In this document: in pieces, positions 8,780 through 16,738 of the stretch
Layout: each line of letters starts with the position of its first letter
How positions within the stretch are numbered: position 1 is the stretch's first letter
Made by a program: the position numbers and the translations under genes
NCBI RefSeq assembly: GCF_019100495.1
Contig: NZ_JAHRVA010000001.1
Location: 812,597 to 876,596 of the forward strand
Reading direction: 5' to 3'
Length of the DNA: 64,000 nucleotides
Source of the DNA: Falsochrobactrum tianjinense
GTDB taxonomy: Bacteria; Pseudomonadota; Alphaproteobacteria; Rhizobiales; Rhizobiaceae
The notes under the pieces: model-generated
The model's input: the letters and a program-made list of their open reading frames with translations, nothing else
What the model was told of the DNA's origin: nothing
The model's database searches: none

Positions 8780-8811
8780 GATGCGAAAGCATATCCCGCA
8801 AAGTCGAGGAC

Positions 8812-9366
8812 ATGGAGCAAAGCAGGAAACGGGGTAGCCTTTGGATATTGCAATTGAAAATCGCAAAAGGAGACGAGCGCCGTGAGGCGCGGGTCAGGCT
8901 GGCTTTTCGCCTGCAAATGAAACACGCCATAGAAATTGCGCAAATCGCAGAGGTCCTGGGCCTTTCCGAGAAAGGATATCGGGACCGCGTCCGCCGCCTG
9001 AAGCTGGAGGCGGACAAGCTCAATATGCCGACGGCTGCGGATCATGCGCTTGAGCGTTTGCAGGCGGAACTCCGCAAGCTCATCGAGGGCGAGGAATTGC
9101 CCGATAAAAGCAAGGCGGAAGCCTTGATGGCGCTGGCGCGGGCCGTGAAGACGGTTGGTGAGCTTGCCTCTGAAACCGGCTCTTCCCGTCAGGAGGAGAA
9201 TGCCGGAACGGTGGTGAGCCTGAGCGAACTGCGGCAGGTGCTGGCACGTATAGACAGGAGAATTGAAGAACTTGCACAAAGGCGCGCGCGGGAAATCCTG
9301 GGCGGCGGGCTTGACGCAAAGGCAGATATTGGCGGCGGAAAACGAATGGCTGATAAGGGCGCGTGA
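8812..9366 (+). CDS. GTA small terminase-like protein (RcGTA g1 position)
   Basis: The 184-residue, highly charged helical protein has a helix-turn-helix-like stretch at about residues 34-62 (IAEVLGLSEKGYRDRVRRLK) followed by long Lys/Glu/Leu-rich helices, as expected for a small terminase that recognises or oligomerises on DNA. Its position directly before the large terminase is the g1 position of the RcGTA cluster. The ATG at 8812 has GAGGA five bases upstream. The gene overlaps the large terminase gene by 104 bases. In GTAs this protein contributes to packaging of random host DNA. Assignment is from position and fold pattern rather than strong sequence recognition. Confidence 0.65.
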   Translation: MEQSRKRGSLWILQLKIAKGDERREARVRLAFRLQMKHAIEIAQIAEVLGLSEKGYRDRVRRLKLEADKLNMPTAADHALERLQAELRKLIEGEELPDKSKAEALMALARAVKTVGELASETGSSRQEENAGTVVSLSELRQVLARIDRRIEELAQRRAREILGGGLDAKADIGGGKRMADKGA

Positions 9367-10564
9367 TGCGCAATTGCCGCCCGCCGGTGACTGGCGGGTC
9401 TGGCTTATTCTGGGCGGGCGCGGTTCGGGCAAGACGCGGGCAGGTGCCGAATGGGTGTCGGGAATGGCGCTGGGGCTGATGCCCTTTGCCGCCCGGCCAA
9501 GCGGTCATATTGCATTGGTCGGTGAAACCTTTGCCGATGCGCGCGAGGTGATGGTGGATGGCCCGTCGGGCATTCTGTCCGTCTCGCGTATTGCACGCCC
9601 GCGCTATGAGGCCACGCGGCGGCGACTTTTATGGGACAATGGCGCGGTGGCGTCGCTTTATTCCTCGGAAGACCCCGATGGTTTGCGTGGTCCCCAGTTC
9701 GATGCGGCATGGTGCGACGAACTGGCGAAATGGAAACGTCCGCAGGAAACATGGGACATGCTGCAATTTGGCCTGCGTCTGGGCCAGCGGCCCCGGCAGG
9801 TGGTGACGACGACACCGCGCGCAGTGCCATTGTTGAAAACATTGATGACCGATGCTTCGGTTTCCATGACCCATATGCGCACTGCCGAGAATGCCGCGCA
9901 TCTGGCCGATGGCTTCATGCAGACTATCAACCAGCGATATGCCGGGACCCGGCTGGGGCGGCAGGAACTCGACGGCGAACTGATCGAGGAACGCGCAGGC
10001 GCATTGTGGTCGCGCGAGCGCATCGAGCAATGTTTCGAGCAGGCAGCACCACCATTGGTCCGTATTCTGGTGGCGGTCGATCCGCCTGCCTCATCGGGCA
10101 AGGCGTCGGATGCCTGCGGCATTGTCGTGGCTGGTATCGACGAAAACGGGTTTGGCCATGTGCTGGCGGATGAAAGCATGGAAATGGCCAAGCCGCATCA
10201 ATGGGCGCGCCGGGCTATCGCGCTTTATCATGCCTATGAGGCGGATGCGATATTGGCCGAAGTCAATCAGGGCGGTGAAATGGTCGCCGCCGTGCTTTCG
10301 GCGGAAGATGCGTCGGTGCCGGTTTTGATGCGGCGCGCCTCGCGGGGCAAATGGCTGCGGGCCGAGCCGGTCGCGGCACTTTACGAGCAGGACCGGGTGC
10401 GCCATGCCGGACGCTTTTCGGCGCTGGAAGATGAAATGTGTGATTTTGCGCCCGAAGGTTTGTCCAGCGGGCGTTCGCCCGACCGGCTCGATGCGCTGGT
10501 CTGGGCCTTGGGCGAACTCATGCTCGGTGCGGAGCGCAAGCCGCGCGTCCGGCGCTTCGGCTGA
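9263..10564 (+). CDS. GTA large terminase subunit (DNA packaging ATPase/nuclease)
   Basis: The 433-residue DNA-packaging motor matches RcGTA g2. The ATPase domain has the Walker A motif ILGGRGSGKTRAGAEW (about residues 49-64), a Walker B region FDAAWCDELAKW and the coupling segment VVTTTPRAVPLLK. The C-terminal RNase H-like nuclease has VAVDPPASSG, an EVNQGGEM acidic patch and SPDRLDALVWALGEL. The protein pumps DNA into the prohead and cuts it. The start appears to be TTG at 9263 with CAGGAG six bases upstream. Starting further downstream would cut into the region before Walker A. Confidence 0.93.
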   Translation: MKNLHKGARGKSWAAGLTQRQILAAENEWLIRARDAQLPPAGDWRVWLILGGRGSGKTRAGAEWVSGMALGLMPFAARPSGHIALVGETFADAREVMVDGPSGILSVSRIARPRYEATRRRLLWDNGAVASLYSSEDPDGLRGPQFDAAWCDELAKWKRPQETWDMLQFGLRLGQRPRQVVTTTPRAVPLLKTLMTDASVSMTHMRTAENAAHLADGFMQTINQRYAGTRLGRQELDGELIEERAGALWSRERIEQCFEQAAPPLVRILVAVDPPASSGKASDACGIVVAGIDENGFGHVLADESMEMAKPHQWARRAIALYHAYEADAILAEVNQGGEMVAAVLSAEDASVPVLMRRASRGKWLRAEPVAALYEQDRVRHAGRFSALEDEMCDFAPEGLSSGRSPDRLDALVWALGELMLGAERKPRVRRFG

Positions 10565-10593
10565 CAACTGAATTAAAATTGGAGAGCCAACAT

Positions 10594-11772
10594 ATGGCGT
10601 GGAATTGGCCGTGGCGCAAAAGCGCCGCGAACGCAGCCTCGCATTCTCATGCGCAGCGGCAGACCAAAATGGCGACCGGGTTCGTGGCGCTGCATGTCGA
10701 GCGCGGCGCATCGTGGATCGCGCGTGATTATACGACATTGGCCCGCGAGGGCTTTATGCGCAATCCGGTGGCGCATCGTTGTGTGCGCCTGATCGCGGAA
10801 GCAGCAAGCAATGTGCCCTGGCTGTTATATGAAGGGGCCACGGAGCACGAAATCCACCCGCTGCTCGATCTGATTGCGCGGCCGCAGGCAGGTGTCGATG
10901 GCAGCAGCTTTTTCGAGCGGCTTTACGGGCATCTGCTGATTTCCGGCAATGCCTATGTCGAGCGGGTCGACCTGCCCAGCGGCCGGTTCGAGCTGCATTT
11001 GCTCCGGCCCGAGCGTGTGACGCTGGAAACCGCAAGCGATGGCTGGCCGCTGTCGCTCGTCTATCGTTTCGGCTCGTCGGGCAGGGCGGTTTCGCTGGCT
11101 GGTTCAGCACCCACGGGGCTGCATCTCAAACTGTTTCATCCGCTGGATGACCACTATGGTTTTCCGCCGCTCGAAGCAGCCCTCATGGCGCTCGATATTC
11201 ATAATGCGGCGGGCGCATGGAACAAGGCTTTGCTCGATAATTCAGCACGACCGTCCGGCGCGCTGGTCTATGCGCCAAAGGATGGTGGCAATCTGACGGA
11301 AGAGCAGTTCGAGCGTCTCAAGGCAGAGCTTGAAGACGGCTATACCGGGGCATCGGGGGCGGGGCGCCCCTTGCTTCTGGAGGGCGGGCTCGACTGGAAA
11401 GCCATGGGTTACAGTCCGCAGGACATGGATTTCATTCAGGCCAAGAACAGCGCCGCCCGCGATATTGCGCTGGCCTTCGGCGTGCCGCCCATGCTGCTGG
11501 GCATTCCCGGCGATAATACCTACGCCAATTATGCCGAAGCCAATCGCGCCTTTTATCGCCTGACCGTGCTGCCGCTGATCGACCGCACGGCAAAGGCATT
11601 TGGCGGCTGGCTGGGGCCATTGTTCGGCGGTGATCTGCGGCTCGAACATGATGTGGACCGGATCGAGGGCCTGTCGCTGGAACGCGAATCCCTCTGGCGG
11701 CGCGTGTCCGAGGCCCCGTTCCTGACTGATGACGAAAAACGCGATGCGGTCGGCTATCAGCCGCGCGCATGA
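10594..11772 (+). CDS. GTA portal protein, HK97 family
   Basis: The 392-residue portal forms the dodecameric ring at the head vertex through which DNA passes. Recognisable family segments are MRNPVAHRCVRLIAEAASNV, GNAYVERVDLPSGR, FHPLDDHYGFPPLEAA and the long helical part ending in LERESLWRRVSEAPFLTDDEKR. The ATG at 10594 has GGAG eight bases upstream; an in-frame TTG five codons earlier is less likely. It follows the terminase gene after 29 bases and is the counterpart of RcGTA g3. Confidence 0.93.
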   Translation: MAWNWPWRKSAANAASHSHAQRQTKMATGFVALHVERGASWIARDYTTLAREGFMRNPVAHRCVRLIAEAASNVPWLLYEGATEHEIHPLLDLIARPQAGVDGSSFFERLYGHLLISGNAYVERVDLPSGRFELHLLRPERVTLETASDGWPLSLVYRFGSSGRAVSLAGSAPTGLHLKLFHPLDDHYGFPPLEAALMALDIHNAAGAWNKALLDNSARPSGALVYAPKDGGNLTEEQFERLKAELEDGYTGASGAGRPLLLEGGLDWKAMGYSPQDMDFIQAKNSAARDIALAFGVPPMLLGIPGDNTYANYAEANRAFYRLTVLPLIDRTAKAFGGWLGPLFGGDLRLEHDVDRIEGLSLERESLWRRVSEAPFLTDDEKRDAVGYQPRA

Positions 11773-11783
11773 AGGAGCTTAAG

Positions 11784-12173
11784 ATGAGCAACTGGAATGA
11801 TGCGGTTTTCGCTTCCGATGCCGCCTGGATATGGTTTTCCAAAATTGCGGGCGCGGTGGCCGGATCTGCTGTTTCGCTCGCCTATATGCTGCCGCACGGC
11901 AAGCGCGAAGCGGCGATCCGCTTCGCCGTGGGCATCATCTGCGGCATGGTGTTTGGCGGCGCGGCGGGCGTGAAAATCGCGCAATCGCTGGCGCTTTCTG
12001 AATCGCTGGGGCGCGCCGAACTCATGCTGATGGGATCGGCTGCGGCAAGCTTTGCGGCCTGGTCGGCACTGGGCATTTTCAAGCGCTTTACCGACCGGGC
12101 GAAAGATGCGCCTCTGCCCGCAATCTTGCCGGGAATGCCGCCATCCGAAAGGAACAAGAATGGCAAAACCTGA
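11784..12173 (+). CDS. DUF6107 family membrane protein in the GTA cluster (g3.5 position)
   Basis: The 129-residue protein has three predicted transmembrane helices: about residues 18-40, 48-70 and 80-100, rich in Gly and Ala. It matches what I recall as DUF6107, found between portal and prohead protease genes in Rhizobiales GTA clusters. A membrane protein inside a capsid operon is unusual. It might help assembly at the membrane or release, but no function is known to me. I chose the ATG at 11784 because AAGGAG lies upstream at proper distance; an ATG at 11769 overlaps the portal stop. The gene overlaps the protease gene by 14 bases. Confidence 0.7.
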   Translation: MSNWNDAVFASDAAWIWFSKIAGAVAGSAVSLAYMLPHGKREAAIRFAVGIICGMVFGGAAGVKIAQSLALSESLGRAELMLMGSAAASFAAWSALGIFKRFTDRAKDAPLPAILPGMPPSERNKNGKT

Positions 12174-12846
12174 TTTCAGGCTCGAAACCAAACGCGCTCC
12201 CCTTGCCTTGGATGAGGTGGAAATCGACGGTAGTTTCGGCGGCTATGCCAGCGTTTTCGGCCTGCCCGATCTTGGCAATGACGTGATCGAACCCGGCGCG
12301 TTTGCGCGGGCGCTGCGTGAACGCAAGGCTTCCGGCGTGCGTATGCTGTGGCAGCATGATGCCACTGAGCCCATCGGCATATGGACCGCTATTCGCGAGG
12401 ATGCGCGTGGGCTTTACGTCGAGGGCAGGCTGGCCAAGGGCGTGGCGCGCGCTCGCGAAGCGCTCGAACTCATGCGCAGTGGCGGTCTTGACGGGCTTTC
12501 CATCGGCTTTCGCACAGTGAGGGCGCGCAAGGATGCGCGCACCGGCCTGCGCCATATCCTTGAGGCGGACCTGTGGGAAATCTCGGTGGTTACATTTCCG
12601 ATGCTGCCGCAGGCGCGCGTCAGCACGGTCAAGGCACAATTGCCCACGATCAGACAATTTGAACGCTGGCTCACGCGGGATGCGGGGCTGAGCCGTGGCG
12701 CTGCGCGCACCGTCATAGCCAAAGGCTATGCGGCGCTGGCAGCTCATCAGGGCCGGAAAGGGCGGGACGCCATCTGGCAGGACGAAGCAGGGCTTGCGCG
12801 GCGTATGCGCGATGCTTGCAGACTTATGATCCCTAACTCGAAATAA
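12160..12846 (+). CDS. GTA prohead protease, HK97 family
   Basis: This 228-residue serine protease (family S78, RcGTA g4) cleaves the capsid protein scaffold during head maturation. The N-terminal block FGGYASVFGLPDLGNDVIEPGAF, the histidine-containing MLWQHDATEPIGIW and the serine-containing GLDGLSIGFRTV segments are the family's catalytic regions. EADLWEISVVTFPM follows. A basic C-terminal tail of about 70 residues with no family features may be a scaffold or delivery segment. The ATG at 12160 has AAAGGAAC upstream. Confidence 0.93.
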   Translation: MAKPDFRLETKRAPLALDEVEIDGSFGGYASVFGLPDLGNDVIEPGAFARALRERKASGVRMLWQHDATEPIGIWTAIREDARGLYVEGRLAKGVARAREALELMRSGGLDGLSIGFRTVRARKDARTGLRHILEADLWEISVVTFPMLPQARVSTVKAQLPTIRQFERWLTRDAGLSRGAARTVIAKGYAALAAHQGRKGRDAIWQDEAGLARRMRDACRLMIPNSK

Positions 12847-12850
12847 CAGG

Positions 12851-14131
12851 ATGAATATGCAGAAAAATCATGCAATCCCGCTCGAAACCAAGAGCGTGGA
12901 AACCAAGGCGCTTGGCTCCAGTTCAGGCCACGATGGTGATGTATCAGAAGCTTTCGACGAGTTCATGACGGCATTTTCCGCTTTCCGCGAAGCCAATGAT
13001 GAGCGTCTGAAGAAGGTTGAGAAAAGCGCCGATACGGACGTGCTGTTGCGCGACAAGGTTGATCGTATCAACCGCGCGCTGGATGAGCAGAAACAGGCGC
13101 TCGACCAGTATGCGCTCAAGAACGCGCGCCCGCCGCTGGGTGCGGGCGGTGCGGTTGCCAATATCGAGCACAAGCAGGCTTTCGACTTTTATGTGCGTCG
13201 AGGCGACGAACAGGCGCTGCGCGGGGTCGAGCAGAAGGCGCATTCCTATGCATCCGGCCCCGATGGCGGCTATCTGGTTCCGGCGGAACTGGAAACCGAA
13301 ATCGGTCGCAGGCTTGGTGTTCTCTCACCCATCCGCGGCATTTCCAGCGTGCGTCAGGTCTCGGGCGCTGTGCTCAAAAAGCCGTTTTCGGTCAGCGGCC
13401 CTGCCGTGGGCTGGGTAGGCGAAACCGATGCGCGTCCGCAGACGGCTTCGGCGAAGCTTGCAGAATTGCAGTTCCCGACCATGGAAATCTACGCCATGCC
13501 AGCGGCAACCTCGTCACTTCTCGATGATGGGGCGATCAATGTCGAGCAATGGATTGCCGATGAGGTGGAAGCTGCTTTTGCCGAACAGGAAAGCGCCGCC
13601 TTCATCACCGGTAATGGTGAGAATAAGCCGACCGGCTTCCTTCATTATGACACGGTGGAAGACGGAGCCTGGGAATGGGGCAAGCTCGGCCATATCGCAA
13701 CGGGTACTGAAGGCGCGCTGCCTGCGGAAGATCCGTCCGACAAGCTGATCGAGCTGATCTATGCGCTCAAGGCTGGTTATCGCCAGAACGCCAATTTCGT
13801 CATGAACCGCAAGACGCAAAGCGTATTGCGCAAGCTCAAGGATGCCGATGGCAATTATCTCTGGCAGCCCCCGGCTGCTGTCGGTGAAAAGGCCTCGCTC
13901 ATGGGTTTCGGCCTGGTCGAGGCGGAGCATATGCCCGATATCGACGCAGCCGCCACGCCGATTGCTTTCGGCGACTTTGAACGCGGCTATCTCGTCGTTG
14001 ACCGTATTGGCATTCGCGTGTTGCGGGATCCGTATTCCGCCAAGCCTTATGTGCTGTTCTACACTACCAAGCGCGTTGGCGGCGGCGTTCAGGATTTCGA
14101 TGCGATCAAGCTTCTGAAGTTCTCTGCCTGA
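12851..14131 (+). CDS. GTA major capsid protein, HK97 fold
   Basis: The 426-residue major capsid protein corresponds to RcGTA g5. The first 100 or so residues are charged and coiled-coil-like (KVDRINRALDEQKQALDQYA), which is the scaffold or delta domain that the protease removes. The HK97 core follows: YASGPDGGYLVPAELETEIGR, a long E-loop region, EQESAAFITGNGENKPTGFL and the closing strand RDPYSAKPYVLFYTTKRVGG. It lies four bases after the protease gene, so translation is coupled. A hairpin directly after its stop may raise its dose relative to downstream genes. Confidence 0.95.
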   Translation: MNMQKNHAIPLETKSVETKALGSSSGHDGDVSEAFDEFMTAFSAFREANDERLKKVEKSADTDVLLRDKVDRINRALDEQKQALDQYALKNARPPLGAGGAVANIEHKQAFDFYVRRGDEQALRGVEQKAHSYASGPDGGYLVPAELETEIGRRLGVLSPIRGISSVRQVSGAVLKKPFSVSGPAVGWVGETDARPQTASAKLAELQFPTMEIYAMPAATSSLLDDGAINVEQWIADEVEAAFAEQESAAFITGNGENKPTGFLHYDTVEDGAWEWGKLGHIATGTEGALPAEDPSDKLIELIYALKAGYRQNANFVMNRKTQSVLRKLKDADGNYLWQPPAAVGEKASLMGFGLVEAEHMPDIDAAATPIAFGDFERGYLVVDRIGIRVLRDPYSAKPYVLFYTTKRVGGGVQDFDAIKLLKFSA

Positions 14132-14133
14132 TG

Positions 14134-14162
14134 AAAATGACAGCGGTCTGGCTGTCAATTTT
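14134..14162 (+). terminator. Hairpin directly after the capsid gene, possible partial terminator
   Basis: AAAATGACAG at 14134-14143 pairs with CTGTCAATTTT at 14152-14162 with one bulged T and an 8-base loop, two bases after the capsid stop codon. The A/T arms resemble a weak intrinsic terminator. It may stabilise the capsid mRNA or reduce read-through. The stretch up to 14287 holds nothing else I can name. Confidence 0.4.
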
Positions 14163-14287
14163 CTCAGGTCGTTTCACCATCCCCTGCCGGATTTGGCAGC
14201 TAGATTCCGCTTTTGATCGGGTTGAATCTGTTTATGGGGTGCCATGCGTAACTCTCTGATTTGATAGTTATTTATAGGGGAAAGCCA

Positions 14288-14854
14288 ATGACAATGTTTC
14301 TTGTCACGCCACCGGTAACGGAACCGGTGACGATTGCCGATGCACGCGCATTTTTGCGAATTTCCACCCAGAGCGAAGATGATATTCTCGAACGGCTGCT
14401 CAGGACGGCGCGCGAGCTTGTCGAGGCTGAAACGGGCCTTGCGCTGATCGACCAGACCTGGCGTCTGCGGGTCGATCGCTGGCCGCGTTCGGGCCGCCTG
14501 GCCCTGTTTCGCTATCCGGTGAAGGCGGTGACAGCTGTTGTCGCCTATCAGCCCGATGGAACCGCCATCAGCTTCTCGCCGGAGGAATTCGTTCTCCAGC
14601 ACGACCGCAGGCCGCAGCGTGTCTATATGGCGCAATATCCTGATGCACGTTCTTTCACCGGGCTTGAGGTCGATTTTCTTGCCGGATTCGGCGAAACAGG
14701 CGCCGATGTGCCCGACACGCTCAAACAGGCCATATTGAGCCTGACCGCTCATCTCTATGAATCGCGCGCGGGCGTGAATGCCAAGAGCGCACCCACGTCC
14801 TTTCCTCCGATGGTCGGCCAGATGGTCGATGGCTGGCGGCGGATTTCCTTATGA
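14288..14854 (+). CDS. GTA head-tail connector protein (phiE125 gp8-like, g6 position)
   Basis: The 188-residue protein begins with helices typical of head-tail connectors: TIADARAFLRISTQSEDDILERLL followed by ARELVEAETGLALIDQTWRL. The phrase VDFLAGFGETGADVPDTLKQAIL matches the family's C-terminal region. It sits on the portal ring as the adaptor. The ATG at 14288 has AGGGGAAA seven bases upstream; an in-frame upstream TTG was rejected. Its stop overlaps the next start by four bases (ATGA). Confidence 0.88.
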   Translation: MTMFLVTPPVTEPVTIADARAFLRISTQSEDDILERLLRTARELVEAETGLALIDQTWRLRVDRWPRSGRLALFRYPVKAVTAVVAYQPDGTAISFSPEEFVLQHDRRPQRVYMAQYPDARSFTGLEVDFLAGFGETGADVPDTLKQAILSLTAHLYESRAGVNAKSAPTSFPPMVGQMVDGWRRISL

Positions 14855-15189
14855 ACAATATGCTCTTTATCGATCCGGGCCAGCTCACTTCCGAACTGGC
14901 CCTCGAAGCCATGCTTCCGGTTGGGGATGGCATGGGCGGCTATGAGGAAACATGGTCCGAAGTCGCCACTGTCTGGGGACGTATCGAGCCTGTATCCACT
15001 GCGCAGCGCGATTTCGGGACAAGGCCGCGCCCGGAAGTGACACACCGCATACTGGTGCGTTTTTGCGATGACATCTCCTCGGACAAGCGCTTGCGCAGGG
15101 GCGGTCGTGTCTTTGCGCTGCGTTCGGTGCACGATCCTGACGAGAGCGGGCGCTATCTCATCTGTCTGGCCGTGGAGGAGGGGCGATGA
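14851..15189 (+). CDS. GTA head closure / head-tail adaptor protein (g7 position)
   Basis: The 112-residue beta-barrel-type protein has the head-closure family's TWSEVATVWGRIEPVS and HRILVRFCDDISSDKRLRRGG segments, as in SPP1 gp16-like stoppers. It closes the filled head and docks the tail. Both neighbours overlap it by four bases, so it is translationally coupled on each side. Confidence 0.85.
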   Translation: MNNMLFIDPGQLTSELALEAMLPVGDGMGGYEETWSEVATVWGRIEPVSTAQRDFGTRPRPEVTHRILVRFCDDISSDKRLRRGGRVFALRSVHDPDESGRYLICLAVEEGR

Positions 15190-15362
15190 ACATTGCCATG
15201 AAACTCACCTTCGACGGCCTCGTGCGCGCCCTGCGCTTCCGGCAGCTTGCCGTGCGCGAGGATCTGGCGCTTGGACGCAGGCCCGGCAGCAGCGAAATCA
15301 AGGAAACAAGCGGGGAACGATATGACGAGCGGCGCAGCAGCATTGCAGAAGGCCCTGTTTGA
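15186..15362 (+). CDS. Small GTA-cluster ORF (58 aa)
   Basis: A 58-residue ORF starts at ATG 15186, overlapping the stop of the head-closure gene (ATGA), and ends TGA at 15362, inside the first 41 bases of the DUF3168 gene. Its start reads MNIAMKLTFDGLVRALRFRQLA and continues as a charged, probably helical peptide. Overlap coupling and co-direction support it as a real gene. I recall similar short Arg-rich ORFs in this slot in other Rhizobiales GTA clusters but cannot verify this. It has no signal peptide or membrane segment, and its function is unknown. Confidence 0.6.
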   Translation: MNIAMKLTFDGLVRALRFRQLAVREDLALGRRPGSSEIKETSGERYDERRSSIAEGPV

Positions 15363-15732
15363 GGCTCTCAGGAATGACGGCGAACTGATTGAAACGCTTG
15401 GCGGGGAACGTGTCTATGACCGTGTTCCGCCGAAAACGCCGTTCCCCTATATCACGCTGGGCGAGACGCTCAGTCGCGACTGGAGTACCGCGAGCGAACC
15501 GGGCGGTGAGCACTTTCTCAACATCCAGATCTGGGCGCGCGAAGCCGGACGCAAGCGCGTGCTCGACATCGCCGCACACATCGCCACGCGGCTCGCAGAT
15601 GGGATGCTCAGTCTGGATGGGTATCGTCTGGTCAATCTGATGCTCACGGAAGTTCTGGCGCGCAACACCGATGGTCTTGGCAGCTATCTGGGCACCATGC
15701 GATATCGCGCGGTGACGGAAGCAGTTTACTGA
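15322..15732 (+). CDS. GTA tail completion protein, DUF3168 (g8 position)
   Basis: The 136-residue protein with RVYDRVPPKTPFPYITLGET and HFLNIQIWAREAGRKRVLDIA is a clear DUF3168 member. In RcGTA the g8 product is a head-tail joining or tail terminator protein. The ATG at 15322 has GGGGAACG upstream; a longer in-frame start was rejected because it lies inside the preceding small gene without a ribosome site. Confidence 0.88.
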   Translation: MTSGAAALQKALFEALRNDGELIETLGGERVYDRVPPKTPFPYITLGETLSRDWSTASEPGGEHFLNIQIWAREAGRKRVLDIAAHIATRLADGMLSLDGYRLVNLMLTEVLARNTDGLGSYLGTMRYRAVTEAVY

Positions 15733-15744
15733 TAGGAACTTACA

Positions 15745-16158
15745 ATGGCAGCTCAACGCGGCAAGGATATCTTGCTGAAAATCGCGCAGGGGGAAAACCT
15801 GTTTGAAACCTGCGCGGGTCTGCGCACCAAACGCATCGCCTTCAATGCGGAAACAGTCGATGTGACCGATGCAGACGCAGCAGGCCGCTGGCGGCAATTG
15901 CTTTCGGGCAGCGGCGTTCAGCGCGCCTCTGTCAGCGGCTCGGGCATTTTCAAGGATGCGGCATCGGACAAGCTGATGCGCAGCCTTTTCTTCAATGGCG
16001 AGATCAGGGACTGGCAGATTGTCCTGCCGGATTTCGGCACCATAACCGGACTGTTCCAGATCGTAGCGCTGGAATATGGCGGCAATCACGATGCGGAAGT
16101 GACCTTTGAAATCGCGCTGGAATCAGCCGGGCTGATTGCTTTTGGAGAAGCACTATGA
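15745..16158 (+). CDS. GTA major tail protein, TP901-1 family (g9)
   Basis: The 137-residue tail-tube subunit has the typical start AAQRGKDILLKIAQGENLFETCAG and the DVTDADAAGRWRQLL segment shared by TP901-1-type major tail proteins. It forms the stacked rings of the tail tube. A good spacing of 12 bases from the previous stop and the four-base overlap with the next gene keep it in the same operon. Confidence 0.92.
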   Translation: MAAQRGKDILLKIAQGENLFETCAGLRTKRIAFNAETVDVTDADAAGRWRQLLSGSGVQRASVSGSGIFKDAASDKLMRSLFFNGEIRDWQIVLPDFGTITGLFQIVALEYGGNHDAEVTFEIALESAGLIAFGEAL

Positions 16159-16502
16159 TGGTCAATCGACATCGTGGCGAGGTTGCGGCAAAACTTGATG
16201 GTCGTGACTGGACCCTATGCCTGACGCTGGGTGCGCTGGCGGAACTGGAGGCGGCTTTTGAGGCGGACAATCTTTCCGATCTGATTGCACGCTTTTCCAC
16301 GGGTAGGCTTTCCGCCCACGATATGCAGCGCATCATCTGCGCCGGCCTGCGCGGCGGCGGTCATAATGTAGGCTATGAGGATGTTGCCGAAATGCGCGCG
16401 GATGGCGGCGCTGCCGGTTTTGCGCGTCTGGTTTCGGCGCTTCTGACAGCTACTTTCGGAAGCGCTGAAAAGGCAGAAAGCGATTCCGCGCCAAACCCTT
16501 GA
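16155..16502 (+). CDS. GTA tail assembly chaperone-like protein (g10, gene transfer agent family)
   Basis: The 115-residue protein starts MMVNRHRGEVAAKLDGRDWTLCL and carries LGALAELEAAFEADNLSDLI, the pattern of the GTA_TAC (g10) family. This family is the counterpart of phage tail assembly chaperones that coat the tape measure before tube assembly. It overlaps the tail-tube gene by four bases and the following g10.1-like gene by four bases (TTGA). Confidence 0.88.
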   Translation: MMVNRHRGEVAAKLDGRDWTLCLTLGALAELEAAFEADNLSDLIARFSTGRLSAHDMQRIICAGLRGGGHNVGYEDVAEMRADGGAAGFARLVSALLTATFGSAEKAESDSAPNP

Positions 16503-16732
16503 GTGCCGCAGTTGAATCACAATCTTCGCCCGAACCTTTCCCATGGCCCGAACCCTTTCCATGGGATGAGGTCATGCGGGCGGGGTTGGGTCTGCTGCGG
16601 CTTTCTTCCCAAAACTTCTGGGCGCTGACCCTGCGCGAATTCGCTGCCGCAATCGGGCCTTTGCCGCGCGCGGCGAATGCGCCCACGCGCGCGACGCTCG
16701 ATGCGCTGATGCACGCTTTTCCCGACAGGTGA
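16499..16732 (+). CDS. GTA tail assembly chaperone, DUF2376-like (g10.1 position)
   Basis: The 77-residue protein starts at TTG 16499 overlapping the previous stop. Its core, FWALTLREFAAAIGPLP, is the signature of the small chaperone partner found between g10 and g11 in GTA clusters. Its N-terminus contains a duplicated PEPFPW motif encoded by an 18-bp tandem repeat (16529-16564). In phages, the short and long tail assembly chaperones are usually made by frameshifting; here they are two overlapping genes. Confidence 0.8.
   Translation: MSAAVESQSSPEPFPWPEPFPWDEVMRAGLGLLRLSSQNFWALTLREFAAAIGPLPRAANAPTRATLDALMHAFPDR
16529..16564 (+). repeat. Two tandem 18-bp repeats inside the g10.1-like gene
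   Basis: CCCGAACCTTTCCCATGG at 16529-16546 is followed by a near-copy at 16547-16564 that differs by a C/T shift. The repeat adds six residues (PEPFPW twice) and keeps the frame. Confidence 0.85.
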
Positions 16733-16738
16733 TTTTAC

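Larger units (their letters stand above)
8510..8811. other. Intergenic leader between PBP gene and GTA cluster
   Basis: About 300 bases with no convincing protein gene. The left part is AT-rich (8560-8640). It contains a candidate sigma-70 promoter pointing toward the GTA genes and, before the first GTA gene, an intrinsic terminator (both listed separately). The promoter for the divergent penicillin-binding protein gene must also lie here but I cannot place it. Confidence 0.5.

Noticed and set aside
8754-8855. 33-codon ORF starting within the leader terminator
   Set aside because: It has no ribosome site and overlaps both the hairpin and the g1 start.
8572-9432. 286-residue open frame on the minus strand across the GTA leader
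   Set aside because: It is antisense to g1 and g2, contains no recognisable motif, and would cover the promoter and terminator of the leader.
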